Positions 1 to 8,724 are shown, counted from the stretch's first letter. The stretch is 64,000 nucleotides of DNA from Congzhengia sp045635085 (GCA_045635085.1 JAZRBM010000017.1:58381-122380), one strand, 5' to 3'. Notes: generated from the sequence alone by a model not told the origin. A program made the numbers and translations.

Positions 1-872
1 TTCTCAGCTCTTACGCCCATTGTAACAGTCTTGCCGATGTAGTCGCCATCGATTAGGGCAGCTGTTCTGCCTTCAGGAATCTTAACCTTAGAGCTACCAA
101 ATACAAAGTAGATACCATCGTCTGCCTTTTCGATTATACCATCTACAAAGTCCATTGTCGGGCTACCGATAAAGCCGCCAACGAACATATTTACAGGATG
201 GTCATAAAGGAACTGAGGAGCAGCTATCTGCTGAATGATACCGTCCTTCATAACAACGATTCTTGTACCCATTGTCATAGCTTCTGTCTGGTCGTGTGTT
301 ACGTAGATAAATGTTGTCTGCAGTTTGTTATGTAATTTTGAGATTTCTGTTCTCATCTGTCCACGAAGCTTTGCATCAAGGTTAGATAAAGGTTCGTCCA
401 TTAAGAAAACCTTAGGATTACGAACGATAGCACGACCTAAAGCAACACGCTGTCTCTGACCGCCAGATAAAGCCTTTGGCTTTCTGTCTAAAAGGTGCTC
501 TATGTCAAGAATACGAGCAGCTTCTGTAACCTTTTCTTTGATTTCTTGCTTTGGTACTTTGCGGAGCTTTAAGCCGAATGCCATGTTATCAAAAACAGTC
601 ATATGAGGATATAGAGCATAGTTCTGGAAAACCATAGCTATATCTCTTTCTTTAGGAGGTGTGTCGTTTACGATTTTGTCGCCAATCCAAACTTCACCCT
701 CTGAAATCTCTTCAAGACCTGCAATCATACGAAGTGTTGTAGATTTACCACAGCCAGAAGGACCAACTAATACGATAAATTCTTTATCGGCAATATCTAA
801 GTTAAAATCGCTAACGGCTGTCACGCCACCAGGATATCTTTTATATACGCCGTTTAGTTTCAATTCTGCCAT
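1..872 (-). CDS. Sugar ABC transporter ATP-binding subunit (MsmK/UgpC/MalK family), partial
   Basis: This is the ATPase that powers a multi-domain sugar importer; one such subunit often serves several transporters in Firmicutes. About 290 N-terminal residues are present and the 3' end is off the left edge. Walker A GPSGCGKST lies at residues 37-45, the Q-loop Gln at 83, the LSGGQ signature at 135-139, Walker B ending in MDEP at 158-161, and the H-loop His at 193. After about residue 235 the regulatory OB-fold typical of MalK-type proteins begins. The ATG at 870-872 is preceded by a GGGAGGT Shine-Dalgarno. No membrane or binding-protein subunits are visible here, so the substrate is unknown. 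The adjacent AraC regulator, aldolase and deacetylase relic fit sugar use, but that link is inference. Confidence 0.93.
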   Translation of the reverse strand, partial: MAELKLNGVYKRYPGGVTAVSDFNLDIADKEFIVLVGPSGCGKSTTLRMIAGLEEISEGEVWIGDKIVNDTPPKERDIAMVFQNYALYPHMTVFDNMAFGLKLRKVPKQEIKEKVTEAARILDIEHLLDRKPKALSGGQRQRVALGRAIVRNPKVFLMDEPLSNLDAKLRGQMRTEISKLHNKLQTTFIYVTHDQTEAMTMGTRIVVMKDGIIQQIAAPQFLYDHPVNMFVGGFIGSPTMDFVDGIIEKADDGIYFVFGSSKVKIPEGRTAALIDGDYIGKTVTMGVRAE

Positions 873-921
873 TTAAAACAGACCTCCCAAAATATATTTT
901 GTTTTATTTCTACCATTGTTC

Positions 922-936
922 ATTATAGCATAGAAC
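922..936 (-). promoter_or_regulatory. Extended -10 promoter of the ABC ATPase gene
   Basis: On the minus strand a TATAAT hexamer (complement of 922-927) is preceded by TGC, an extended -10. The matching -35 region is weak. It lies about 50 bases upstream of the ATG at 872. Confidence 0.5.
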
Positions 937-1049
937 TTTTTAAAATATAAGGTTATTTTTTCACAAAAAAACCTAAATTCTTTTGTGCAAGGATTACAAA
1001 AGCTGTCAAAATGCATAACAATCCCATTTTTTTGCATCTTTTTCTTGTT

Positions 1050-2633
1050 TTAATTGTTCAAAATATAACACTTTAGCATTCCGTAAATCATCTTTGCAGC
1101 CTCCTGACGGGTTGCATTTTTCTTTGGATTAAAGTTCTTTTGGTCATCGCCTGAGATAATTTTAAGGTTTGCCATTTTCTGAACGTATTTTTCGGCATAA
1201 GGAGCGATTTTGTCGCTATCGTTAAACTCGTAGTACATCTCAGTTGACACCACGCCATAAGAGTCTAAAACCGTTCCGATTATCTTTGCCATATCCTGTC
1301 TGGTAATATATTTTCCAACACCAAAGCTTCCATCTCCCAGACCGCTTGTAATTCCAGCCTTGGCTGCACTTGCAACATATGGTGCATACCACGCATCGGG
1401 CGAAACGTCGGTAAAGTCTGATTTTGCATCCTCATCCAAAAGTCCAAAAAGCGCAACAACAAGCTTTATAAACTCTTCTCTTTTAATGCTGTCGTCAGGC
1501 ATAAACATATCTTTTTCTTTTCCGTTTATAATGCCGCGGGCATTAAGTGCGGCAATATAATCTTTACCCCAGCCTGATGCGTCCTTAAAGGGGTAGATGT
1601 GCGTGCTTATAACGTAAACTGTATCGGGCTCAGCTTTTAACATTACGCCGTCTTCTGTTGGAATTGAATATGTTACAATTTCTAATTCGTTGTTTTTGTT
1701 GAGCTTTTTAACCAGCGGGTTTTCTGATTTTAAAACTACGTTTATAACGGGCGGAATTTCCTTTTGTGTTTTTATAACGAGAGAATTTTTAAATATTTCC
1801 GCATCTAATCCTTCGCCGCTTTTAATAACAGTATAATCATTTGTTTTTTCTACATTTGTATCGGGTTTTTCTCCTGTTGTTCCCGAGGCACCGCTCTGTG
1901 GAGGTGTGGATGGAGCATCAACAATTTCGCAGATACCAAGCTTTTTAAGGCCCTTTGCAACTGTGTATTTTTCGCTATTTGGCAGCTTTTGTAAAAATGC
2001 TACAAGCTTTTCTGGGATATCGCTGGCTGAAATTTCCTTTTCATATCCGCTCCATACCGCGTTAAACTCGTCGGCAAAAGCTTTGTTTATTGTGCCTGAT
2101 GAAAAATTGTTTTCTTTAAACACTACCGACGGACCGCCATTTACAGCAGGAAAAAGTGTCAAAATATTAGCAACAACCGATGTGGTGTAGCCGTCCTCTG
2201 TCATTACCTTTTTTGCTTCAGGGGAATATCTGTATAAACAGTCGAGCATTTTACCTACACCGTTTAGTGTTTCGCTGTCAGCGCCTGAAAGAGGTGTTTT
2301 GTTCTGGATAATGTCGGCATATGTAAGACGAATGTTTGTTTCTTCTTTTACACATTTAACGCTTAGGAACATGCGTTTTAAAAAGTCACGCTCAACATCA
2401 TCACCCAAAAACTTTTTAAACATTCCCAAAAAAGTATCTGACCCAAGATTTTCAAGAGCGGCAGATACCCCTGCATCATTAGTGAAAAACGGTCTTGCCA
2501 AAGAAAAGTACTCTGCGCGTTCCTCTTTGGTAAGCTGTGCCATTTTTACAAAAAGGCTGTTTTCACTTGCAAAAATAGTTACAGGCGAAAGCACAAACAA
2601 TGCTGCCAGTATTAATGCTATTACTTTTTTCAT
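1050..2633 (-). CDS. Secreted S-layer-homology (SLH) domain protein, 527 aa
   Basis: An exported surface protein anchored to secondary cell-wall polymer. A signal peptide occupies about residues 1-22 (two Lys, long hydrophobic core, cleavage near TIFA-SENS). Residues about 23-240 form a Phe/Lys/Asp-rich region without a recognisable family. A Thr/Pro/Gly-rich linker follows near residues 240-262. Three SLH repeats fill roughly 350-527, with the typical pattern of D-W-Y/A-Y-I near the start and R-E/Q-x2-K/A helices near the end. The ATG has a TAGGAGGAAA ribosome site directly upstream. It is a distant relative of the next gene (2703-4244), with the same overall plan but a different N-terminal part. 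The N-terminal function is unknown. Confidence 0.9.
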   Translation of the reverse strand: MKKVIALILAALFVLSPVTIFASENSLFVKMAQLTKEERAEYFSLARPFFTNDAGVSAALENLGSDTFLGMFKKFLGDDVERDFLKRMFLSVKCVKEETNIRLTYADIIQNKTPLSGADSETLNGVGKMLDCLYRYSPEAKKVMTEDGYTTSVVANILTLFPAVNGGPSVVFKENNFSSGTINKAFADEFNAVWSGYEKEISASDIPEKLVAFLQKLPNSEKYTVAKGLKKLGICEIVDAPSTPPQSGASGTTGEKPDTNVEKTNDYTVIKSGEGLDAEIFKNSLVIKTQKEIPPVINVVLKSENPLVKKLNKNNELEIVTYSIPTEDGVMLKAEPDTVYVISTHIYPFKDASGWGKDYIAALNARGIINGKEKDMFMPDDSIKREEFIKLVVALFGLLDEDAKSDFTDVSPDAWYAPYVASAAKAGITSGLGDGSFGVGKYITRQDMAKIIGTVLDSYGVVSTEMYYEFNDSDKIAPYAEKYVQKMANLKIISGDDQKNFNPKKNATRQEAAKMIYGMLKCYILNN

Positions 2634-2660
2634 AATTTCCTCCTAGGATTATATGGGTTT

Positions 2661-2689
2661 AAAAAGACCGCACGAGGTGCGGTCTTTTT
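2661..2689 (-). terminator. Intrinsic terminator after the SLH gene at 2703-4244
   Basis: A perfect 13-bp stem (AAAAAGACCGCAC / GTGCGGTCTTTTT) with a GAG loop, T-rich on both strands. It lies between the two SLH genes on the minus strand, so the downstream SLH gene needs read-through or its own promoter. Confidence 0.85.
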
Positions 2690-2702
2690 ATCAGGTTTTA
2701 TA

Positions 2703-4244
2703 TTATTTATTTAAGAAATCATAGTAGCCGAATATTCCATATAAAACTTTGGCTGCTTCGGCTCTTGTGATATTCTTAAGAGGACCGAATGTGCCATCGG
2801 GATATCCTGCGATAATTCCTAAATCACTGGCATGTGCAACAAAGTCGTGTGCATAACCGTGAATTTCGTGACTGTCTACATAGTCATTTACAAGACCGTT
2901 CTTTGTATTATCGGCATATCTCATAAGAACCGCGATAAGTTCCTGACGAAGGATAATCTTTTCAGGCTTAAATTCGCCATCGTCGTATCCTGTGTAGATG
3001 CCCATATCAACTAAAAGGTTAACTGCGCCCATAGCCCAGTCTGCAATGTTGTGATTATCATTAAAGCCGTTATCATTTTGTGCATATTTTGCAGCTTCTT
3101 CTTCAAGTCCTAAGCCGCGAACAAGCATTACTGCGATTTCCTGTCTTGTGATACCTGCATCAGGACGGAACATACCGTCGTCATCACCTAAAATGATGTT
3201 TCTTGATGCTAGGTTTCTTACGTAGTCTTCTGCCCAGTGGTCTTCTGTGTCAGGGAATATAGGAGCTGTTTCAGGAACAGCAACTTCTTCTATTACAAAG
3301 GCTGAATCGTCAATAAATGGACTTTCAGGTTTTATTTGTTCTTCAGGCTTCTGATAACCGTTTCCGCCAAAGCCGCCTGTAATTCCTTCAGTGGTTGTTG
3401 ATCCAGGACGCTTAGCTGCAGATAAGCCTTCAGCGTAAAGGTCGATATCTTCGTGTGCTAAAACAATCTTTAAATCATCTATATCTGCAGTAAATGAGCT
3501 GAGAATGTCAACGATACCGCAAATAATGTCAAAGCCTTCTGCTTTGCTGTTGGGGTATGTTGAAACTGTAACGTCGTTTATTGATTCAGCATCAATGTAA
3601 GAAGCAAGTGATGTCGCAAAAGTTTCATCATATGAAGCAAGTACAAAACCGCCATCTGATGCGTTTGTCATTTTAAACTGCCCTTTAAATGCTGTCAAAA
3701 GCTGCATAAAAATAGCAGGTGTTAATGAGTGAGTTGATAACTTACCCTGTGCTTCACTGCCTACATGTCTGTCATAAAGGGCTGTGGCTGCTGCTGTTTC
3801 TTCTACTGTGAGTAAAAGCGGGGTTGACACGATAGGTGTTGAATCATCACCGAAGTTGTTAAGTGATGCACGTCTTTTTTCAAGCGGAACAGCTTTGTAT
3901 GCATTAAGTGCAAAAATCAAAGACTCCTTATCCGCTTCAGACTGAGTTTTAACAACGTTTATAACATTTGTAAAATCAACGTGGTCAGATGTTACAGGCA
4001 ATGTTATTTCACCGTTTATTGCCTTGATAACAGTATCAATACCGTTTGTTCCGTCAAGCATATAAGCTTTGAAGGTTTTCCAGATTTTGATTCTCTTTGC
4101 CCACTCATTTGGCATATTTGTTTCAAAAATGTCAATAATCGTATCCGCCTGTGCGCTCTCTAGCGATATGTCAGCTGCGATAACAGGGCATACAACTGTC
4201 AACATCATTATAAATGCCAACATTGTGCATAAAAACTTTTTCAT
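2703..4244 (-). CDS. Secreted SLH domain protein, 513 aa
   Basis: Signal peptide at about residues 1-23 (MKK start, cleavage near VIA-ADIS), then an unclassified acidic region to about residue 280, a Gly/Pro-rich linker, and three SLH repeats over about residues 335-513 (repeats include EDHWAEDYVRNLASRNII and YAHDFVAHASDLGI). The product should bind pyruvylated wall polymer outside the cell. A TAAGGAGT site precedes the ATG. It starts 29 bases after the small membrane-protein gene at 4274-4753 and probably shares the promoter at 4780-4808. The first part resembles no family I can name. A role in surface architecture or polysaccharide contact is inference. Confidence 0.9.
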   Translation of the reverse strand: MKKFLCTMLAFIMMLTVVCPVIAADISLESAQADTIIDIFETNMPNEWAKRIKIWKTFKAYMLDGTNGIDTVIKAINGEITLPVTSDHVDFTNVINVVKTQSEADKESLIFALNAYKAVPLEKRRASLNNFGDDSTPIVSTPLLLTVEETAAATALYDRHVGSEAQGKLSTHSLTPAIFMQLLTAFKGQFKMTNASDGGFVLASYDETFATSLASYIDAESINDVTVSTYPNSKAEGFDIICGIVDILSSFTADIDDLKIVLAHEDIDLYAEGLSAAKRPGSTTTEGITGGFGGNGYQKPEEQIKPESPFIDDSAFVIEEVAVPETAPIFPDTEDHWAEDYVRNLASRNIILGDDDGMFRPDAGITRQEIAVMLVRGLGLEEEAAKYAQNDNGFNDNHNIADWAMGAVNLLVDMGIYTGYDDGEFKPEKIILRQELIAVLMRYADNTKNGLVNDYVDSHEIHGYAHDFVAHASDLGIIAGYPDGTFGPLKNITRAEAAKVLYGIFGYYDFLNK

Positions 4245-4273
4245 TTTTCCACTCCTTATATTTTGTCTTAATT

Positions 4274-4753
4274 TTATTTTTCTTCTAAAAGATAGCTATA
4301 CTTAGCATAATAGCTTTTAACTATTTCTTTTTCCTTGGGCCCTAAATTTTCCCTCATTAAGGCATACGCCGAGTTAAACTTTTCGTTATTTACGCCTCCA
4401 ACCCCGTATGATATAAGCTTTTCATAATCCTCAGGCGAGAGGCTTTTAGCTAAAAGCGCCAAAACCTTCAACTTTTCACTTACTGGGATTTTGGCTTCGA
4501 TTTTTTTTATGGCTTCTTCGTCAAGTACAACCGAAATGTTTTTATCCTTTGCAATCTGCTTGTTTTCATCCAAGACGGGCAGAATGACAGTTTCTCCGTC
4601 AATTGATTCGCCGACCGTTTCGGAAATTTCCGAAAAAATATAGTTAACGGCTATGTACGATGTGCCGACTGCAAGGAGCAAAATTGCAGATACAACTATT
4701 AAAATTATAACACTGCGTTTTTTCAATTTATTCAAAAACATCTCCGCTTTCAA
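4274..4753 (-). CDS. Hypothetical single-pass membrane protein, 159 aa
   Basis: I do not recognise a family. A short basic N-terminus (LKKR) is followed by one hydrophobic segment at about residues 14-38; the remaining 120 residues are charged and would lie outside the membrane. The start is uncertain: TTG at 4753 opens the frame and an in-frame ATG lies at 4741; neither has an ideal ribosome site. It is the first gene after a consensus promoter and sits 29 bases before an SLH gene, so it may be an accessory to that surface protein (inference). Confidence 0.75.
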   Translation of the reverse strand: MKAEMFLNKLKKRSVIILIVVSAILLLAVGTSYIAVNYIFSEISETVGESIDGETVILPVLDENKQIAKDKNISVVLDEEAIKKIEAKIPVSEKLKVLALLAKSLSPEDYEKLISYGVGGVNNEKFNSAYALMRENLGPKEKEIVKSYYAKYSYLLEEK

Positions 4754-4779
4754 CCGAACGTAAATATTTATACAAAGTA

Positions 4780-4808
4780 ATTATATAACGAAGAGGGCAA
4801 ATTGTCAA
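4780..4808 (-). promoter_or_regulatory. Sigma-A promoter of the membrane-protein/SLH operon
   Basis: On the minus strand TTGACA (complement of 4803-4808) and TATAAT (complement of 4780-4785) are separated by 17 bases, a perfect match to the housekeeping consensus. It lies 27 bases upstream of the TTG start at 4753. Confidence 0.85.
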
Positions 4809-4818
4809 GACTATCAAT

Positions 4819-5691
4819 CTACAGAATTCGCTTTTTATATTCTGTGGGAGATGTCCCGACTGCATTTTTAAACGAACGTGAAAAACTGTGTATACACGAA
4901 AAGCCCAACATATCAGATATTTGGCTGACAGAATAGCTACCGCTTCGCAGCTGTTTTTTTGCTTCAGAAATTTTTAATCCTGCGTAGTATTCCATAAGAC
5001 TTTTTCCTGTAGATGACTTAAAAATATGGCTAAGCTGCGACTTTCCAAGCATAAAATGTGAACACACATCATCTAAAGAAAGCCCGCGGTATACATTTTC
5101 TTCCATATATTCCATGACCAGAGTGCTGAGTGAATTTTGTGCAAGGGTGCGCGATTTTCCGTTTGCGACCACCTTGCTGCCCAGACCGGAATTGTTTCTT
5201 ATTATATTTATAAGCATCTCCGCAAAGTAGCACGAAAGTAGCTGCAGTGTGCCGAACGGAGCATTTGAAAAATCAAGCTCGCTTTCTTTTCCGTATTCGT
5301 CAGGAATAGCACCAAGAGCGCTTTTTACCTCCGAAACAAAAAGCTCAAGCAGCGTCTTTGATGTTTTGTCTGCGGTAAAAATCTTTTTCTTAAAAAAGCT
5401 CATCGCACAGCTGTTGCAACGAAAAGAAACAACCAGCATATTGTTGGGCGAGAAAGAATCTGAAATGTGCGCATGAATTTCCCCCGGCTCGTGGAAAATT
5501 ATCTGCCCCTGCGAAAGTGTTGAGCTGTTTCCGTCTGTAATTGCAATAATCTTGCCGCTGTCAACATATGCCATCTCCCAGAAGTCGTGCTTTTCGGGAG
5601 GAGAGGTAAAGTTTTTCCCGAGCTCAAAATAGCAAATATCGTTAAATCCCAGAATTTCTATTTCTTTTTCTGCAGACTGAAGACAAGACAC
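4819..5691 (-). CDS. AraC/XylS-family transcriptional regulator, 290 aa
   Basis: A cytoplasmic DNA-binding regulator. Residues about 25-130 form a cupin-like ligand-binding domain with the HDFWEMAYVDSG and FHEPGEIHAH signatures. Residues about 185-290 hold the two helix-turn-helix motifs of the AraC fold (LSLDDVCSHFMLGKSQLSHIF and YSVSQISDMLGFSCIHSFSRSF), ending in the conserved TSPTEYKKR. The start is GTG at 5691, supported by a full GGAGGTGAT site 6 bases upstream. It is transcribed away from the deacetylase relic and aldolase gene, the usual arrangement for a local sugar regulator, so those are the likely targets. The inducer is unknown. Confidence 0.93.
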   Translation of the reverse strand: MSCLQSAEKEIEILGFNDICYFELGKNFTSPPEKHDFWEMAYVDSGKIIAITDGNSSTLSQGQIIFHEPGEIHAHISDSFSPNNMLVVSFRCNSCAMSFFKKKIFTADKTSKTLLELFVSEVKSALGAIPDEYGKESELDFSNAPFGTLQLLSCYFAEMLINIIRNNSGLGSKVVANGKSRTLAQNSLSTLVMEYMEENVYRGLSLDDVCSHFMLGKSQLSHIFKSSTGKSLMEYYAGLKISEAKKQLRSGSYSVSQISDMLGFSCIHSFSRSFKNAVGTSPTEYKKRIL

Positions 5692-5758
5692 CTTATATCA
5701 CCTCCGGAAAAAATGTTAAAAAAATAACACAATTTATCAAATACTTATTTTCATTAAT

Positions 5759-5787
5759 AGTATATAATGAAATAGTTGGCATGTCAA
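5759..5787 (-). promoter_or_regulatory. Sigma-A promoter of the AraC-type regulator gene
   Basis: Minus strand TTGACA (complement of 5782-5787), 17-base spacer, TATACT (complement of 5759-5764). A plus-strand TATAAT-like sequence overlaps it at 5763-5768, so divergent promoters may share this region. Confidence 0.75.
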
Positions 5788-5820
5788 TAATAAACAACGA
5801 TAAAATGCGGAGTGAAATGA

Positions 5821-6000
5821 ATGAACGTTTTTGCTATCGGATGACATTGAAATTAACTGTGTCGAAACATGATAAAATGTGTTAAAAGAGGCGACAACGT
5901 AACAGTTTGCCACGCATCTTGCGGCGATTTGGGTCATGCAATTATTATGCCTGATGAGCTTTGCAAATTCCGCATTATTAAACAAAGGTTCTCCCGATGA
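5821..6000 (+). pseudogene. Decayed, truncated PIG-L/LmbE-family deacetylase gene
   Basis: Translation in alternating frames recovers the start of a PIG-L (N-acetylglucosamine deacetylase-like) protein. MNVFAIG reads from ATG 5821 in frame 1. DDIEINC reads from 5840 in frame 2, with the usual HP before DD lost to a small deletion. From about 5869 frame 1 resumes with KCVKRGDNVTV, CGDLGHAIIMPDEL and KFRI, then a stop at 5998-6000. Intact members are about 220-270 residues, so most of the gene is gone. The original ribosome site GGAGTGA is still present at 5809-5815. The family call rests on recalled motif order; two frameshifts plus truncation argue against a working product. Confidence 0.6.
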
Positions 6001-6045
6001 GCATGTTGCCGTAAAGCTATATTATAGATAAGGAAGGTAGAAAAA

Positions 6046-6984
6046 ATGTTAGTAACACTGAATCAGGTACTTTTACCTGCTAAACAAAACAAATACGCAG
6101 TAGGTCTGTTTAACGCAGTTAACATGGAGCTTGCACGTGGTATCATTGCCGCAGCAGAGGCAACACAGTCACCTGTTATTATGGGTACTGCTGAAGTCTT
6201 ATTTCCATACGGTCCGTTAGAAGAGGTTTCATACTACCTCATTCCTATGGCTAAAAAGGCGAAGGTTCCTGTTGTTGTGCACTTAGACCACGGTTTAAAG
6301 AAGGAAACCTGTATCAAGGCATTAGAGCTTGGTTTTACATCTATTATGTACGACTGCTCAACAGACGACTACGATACAAACGTTGCAAAGGTTAAAGAAA
6401 TGGCAGAAATAGCTCATTCATACGGCGCAACAATCGAGGGCGAGTTAGGCCACGTTGGCGACAACGAAGGCTCAGCAGAAGGCAGCTCACATTTAGCAGA
6501 CCCAAGCAAATTCTTCACAGACCCCAAGCTTGCAAAGGACTATGTTGAAAAAACAAAGGTAGATGCTTTGGCCATCGCTGTAGGTAATGCTCACGGTGCA
6601 TACAAGCTTCCGCCAAAACTTGACTTTGACAGAATAAAGACAATTGCAAACACAGTTGATGTTCCGCTCGTACTGCACGGTGGTTCTGGTCTTACAGACA
6701 ACGACTTTAAGCGTGCAATCAAAGAGGGTATCTCAAAGGTTAATATCTTTACCGATATTAACATTGCAGCAGTAAAAGCAGAGTTTAGCAAATTCACAGA
6801 TATGAACAAAGGTATTATTGACTTAATTCCTGCCGCTGTTGAAGCTGTTAAACAGGCATCTATCGAAAAGATGGAGCTTTTCTCAAGCGATGGAAAGGCA
6901 AACGTTGGCGCTGCAGGCACACTTGATATTGACAAAATCGTTGAGCTCGTTGCAGCTGAAGTTAAAAAGCAGATGAATAAATAA
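6046..6984 (+). CDS. fba: Class II (metal-dependent) fructose-bisphosphate aldolase family protein, 312 aa
   Basis: Cleaves a ketose 1,6-bisphosphate to dihydroxyacetone phosphate and an aldehyde phosphate, in the cytoplasm. The single TIM barrel shows catalytic Asp81 and zinc-ligand His82 in HLDHG, Glu133 in EGELGHVG, zinc ligands His183 in GNAHGAY and His211 in HGGSG, and the phosphate-binding INIFTD-type strand near 240. Length fits the family. The ribosome site AGGAAGG precedes the ATG by 8 bases. The substrate could be fructose- or tagatose-bisphosphate (GatY/KbaY subgroup); the sequence alone does not decide. It sits downstream of a PIG-L relic and an AraC regulator, which hints at amino-sugar or tagatose use rather than only glycolysis. 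Confidence 0.88.
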   Translation: MLVTLNQVLLPAKQNKYAVGLFNAVNMELARGIIAAAEATQSPVIMGTAEVLFPYGPLEEVSYYLIPMAKKAKVPVVVHLDHGLKKETCIKALELGFTSIMYDCSTDDYDTNVAKVKEMAEIAHSYGATIEGELGHVGDNEGSAEGSSHLADPSKFFTDPKLAKDYVEKTKVDALAIAVGNAHGAYKLPPKLDFDRIKTIANTVDVPLVLHGGSGLTDNDFKRAIKEGISKVNIFTDINIAAVKAEFSKFTDMNKGIIDLIPAAVEAVKQASIEKMELFSSDGKANVGAAGTLDIDKIVELVAAEVKKQMNK

Positions 6985-7057
6985 TTTTAATCCTATCAAA
7001 TGTGAAACACTAGATGAATTTGACACATACATAGGGCACAAAATTGCTATAAAGATT

Positions 7058-7096
7058 AAAGAAGAAATTCGCCATTTGGTGAATTTCTTCTTTTTT
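7058..7096 (+). terminator. Intrinsic terminator after the aldolase gene
   Basis: A 13-bp or longer stem (GAAGAAATTCGCC / GGTGAATTTCTTC) with a 4-base loop, followed by six T residues. Confidence 0.85.
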
Positions 7097-7128
7097 GTGC
7101 GCTTTTTAAAAAACAAATAAAAATAATA

Positions 7129-7166
7129 CACCCCGAAAGTCAGATGTTGTTCTGATTTTCGGGGTG
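7129..7166 (-). terminator. Intrinsic terminator after tRNA-Thr
   Basis: An inverted repeat (CACCCCGAAAGTCAGA / TCTGATTTTCGGGGTG) with a 6-base loop; on the minus strand it is followed by a T-rich stretch, downstream of the tRNA. Confidence 0.8.
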
Positions 7167-7202
7167 ATTTACAGAATTAATACAACGCAATTTATTGCGA
7201 TG

Positions 7203-7278
7203 TGGAGCTGATGAGCGGACTTGAACCGCCGACCTACGCCTTACCAAGGCGTTGCGCTACCAACTGTGCCACATCAGC
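7203..7278 (-). tRNA. tRNA-Thr (anticodon GGT)
   Basis: A 76-nt cloverleaf on the minus strand. The acceptor stem GCTGATG pairs with CATCAGC, the anticodon stem ACGCC/GGCGT closes a loop TTGGTAA with anticodon GGT, and the T arm carries GGTTCAAGTCC. The 3' CCA is encoded (7203-7205). It has its own promoter and terminator. Confidence 0.95.
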
Positions 7279-7294
7279 ATATCTGCACCCAGTT

Positions 7295-7323
7295 ATTCTA
7301 TCATAAATTTATACTGTTGTAAA
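7295..7323 (-). promoter_or_regulatory. Promoter of tRNA-Thr
   Basis: Minus strand TTTACA (complement of 7318-7323), 17-base spacer, TAGAAT (complement of 7295-7300), 16 bases upstream of the tRNA 5' end. Confidence 0.7.
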
Positions 7324-7373
7324 GGGTTTTTTTAAAAAAAATCAAACTGTGTCAAGACAGCAAATATGATGTG

Positions 7374-8657
7374 TTATTTACTTGTAAACCTTTTCCACAA
7401 GGGCGCCGCGGCAAAAGTAAAAACAGTCGCAACAATGCTTATCACAATCCATGAAATTATAGTTCCTATCCAACCAAAATTTTCTGCCAAAACACCAAAA
7501 ACAATGCCTGACACAACTATACCAAAAGAGGCTACGGCATTCAATAATGCTGCAACGGAACCTACACTGTTATATTTAGCAAAGTAAGACGGAATAAGAA
7601 CGTTCTGGAACTGATGCCCTGAATACATCATCGTCGTAATGAGCGAAAGGAGCAAAACGACGACTAAAACGCTTATTTTTCCTGTTGCTAAAAGCATTAC
7701 TGTAGCCGGTACCGAAATCAAAAATGTCACGCCGTAAGCGGCAACGCAGTTTTTGATTCTTTTAGGATACAAAAAGTTTGCAAAGAACACGCCGCCTAAA
7801 TTTATAAAAATTAAAATCGTCGTAAGCATATTTGCAAAGCTTGTCGAAACACCTTCGTAGCTTTCTACAATCATGGTTGGTATCCATGTCTTTAGTCCAA
7901 AGTCCAAAAAATTTCTTAAAAACGCCGACATCAAAAGCAGCAAAACGCCACTTGAGAGCAAAAGTTTAAAAAATGCATTGTCGCTTTTGCTGTTGTTTGT
8001 CTGCGTGGTTTTTTCAAGCTGCTGCTTGATTATTTCGGTGTTAATTTTTTTGATTTTATCTAATGGTTTTTGCAATGAGCGGAAAATGACAATCCATAAA
8101 ACGAGGCAAACAGCCAGGATAAATGCCGACACAAAAAAGAGAGTCTGCCAACCGGAAACCTTTAAAACAATTGCGGCAAGCAAGTAATTAAACAGCGCTC
8201 CTGTGCAATATGAAAAGGAAATCAGTGTCATTGCTTTTGTTTTATGCTCGGGCAAAACATATTCTGAAACTATCCTTAGCATAACGGGCCAGATTGCAAA
8301 CTGAATAAGCCCGCAAAGGCACCAGAAAAAAAGCATACAAAAGAAATTATTAAAAACAGCCATTCCCAATATGCAGATAATCGTAGACAAAAGGGTAATA
8401 ATGACATATTTTGAGGCGGAGAACTTTTCTATCTGCTTAAAAAACACGAGCTGTCCTGCGCCATAGAAAAGATAAAACCCTGAATTTATCACGCCGGCCT
8501 GTGATTTGGTAAAAATGTTTTCTGCAACAATCGATGCAATAGATGCAGAATATGCATTCTTTGTCATAGATATAATTGCATAAACTGTAAAACTGGTTAT
8601 AAAAATGAACCAGCTTACTTTTTCTTCCTGGCTGAAAATTGAACTTATTCTTTTCAT
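7374..8657 (-). CDS. Major facilitator superfamily transporter, 427 aa
   Basis: A polytopic inner-membrane carrier with about 12 hydrophobic segments and a charged central loop (about residues 195-225) between the two six-helix halves. The first half has a sequence reminiscent of the organophosphate:phosphate antiporter group (GlpT/UhpC-like), for example the GWQTLFFVSAF segment after helix 5. The substrate is not identifiable. ATG 8657 is chosen because AGAAGGTG lies 7 bases upstream; a GTG three codons earlier (8666) is inside that ribosome site. Transcribed divergently from the rnf operon, from its own consensus-like promoter. Confidence 0.85.
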   Translation of the reverse strand: MKRISSIFSQEEKVSWFIFITSFTVYAIISMTKNAYSASIASIVAENIFTKSQAGVINSGFYLFYGAGQLVFFKQIEKFSASKYVIITLLSTIICILGMAVFNNFFCMLFFWCLCGLIQFAIWPVMLRIVSEYVLPEHKTKAMTLISFSYCTGALFNYLLAAIVLKVSGWQTLFFVSAFILAVCLVLWIVIFRSLQKPLDKIKKINTEIIKQQLEKTTQTNNSKSDNAFFKLLLSSGVLLLLMSAFLRNFLDFGLKTWIPTMIVESYEGVSTSFANMLTTILIFINLGGVFFANFLYPKRIKNCVAAYGVTFLISVPATVMLLATGKISVLVVVLLLSLITTMMYSGHQFQNVLIPSYFAKYNSVGSVAALLNAVASFGIVVSGIVFGVLAENFGWIGTIISWIVISIVATVFTFAAAPLWKRFTSK

Positions 8658-8695
8658 AAAATACACCTTCTGCGTACCTGATTTTAACTTAGAAA

Positions 8696-8724
8696 ATTAT
8701 AACACACAGGAAAATAAAAGTCAA
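8696..8724 (-). promoter_or_regulatory. Promoter of the MFS transporter gene
   Basis: Minus strand TTGACT (complement of 8719-8724), 17-base spacer, TATAAT (complement of 8696-8701). Confidence 0.75.

Noticed and set aside
5737..5985. 82-codon open frame on the minus strand
   Set aside because: It runs antisense across the PIG-L relic and through the AraC-gene promoter, lacks a ribosome site and resembles no protein.
6001..6045. Possible riboswitch before the aldolase gene
   Set aside because: The space between the relic and the ATG is only 45 bases and shows no recognisable aptamer core.
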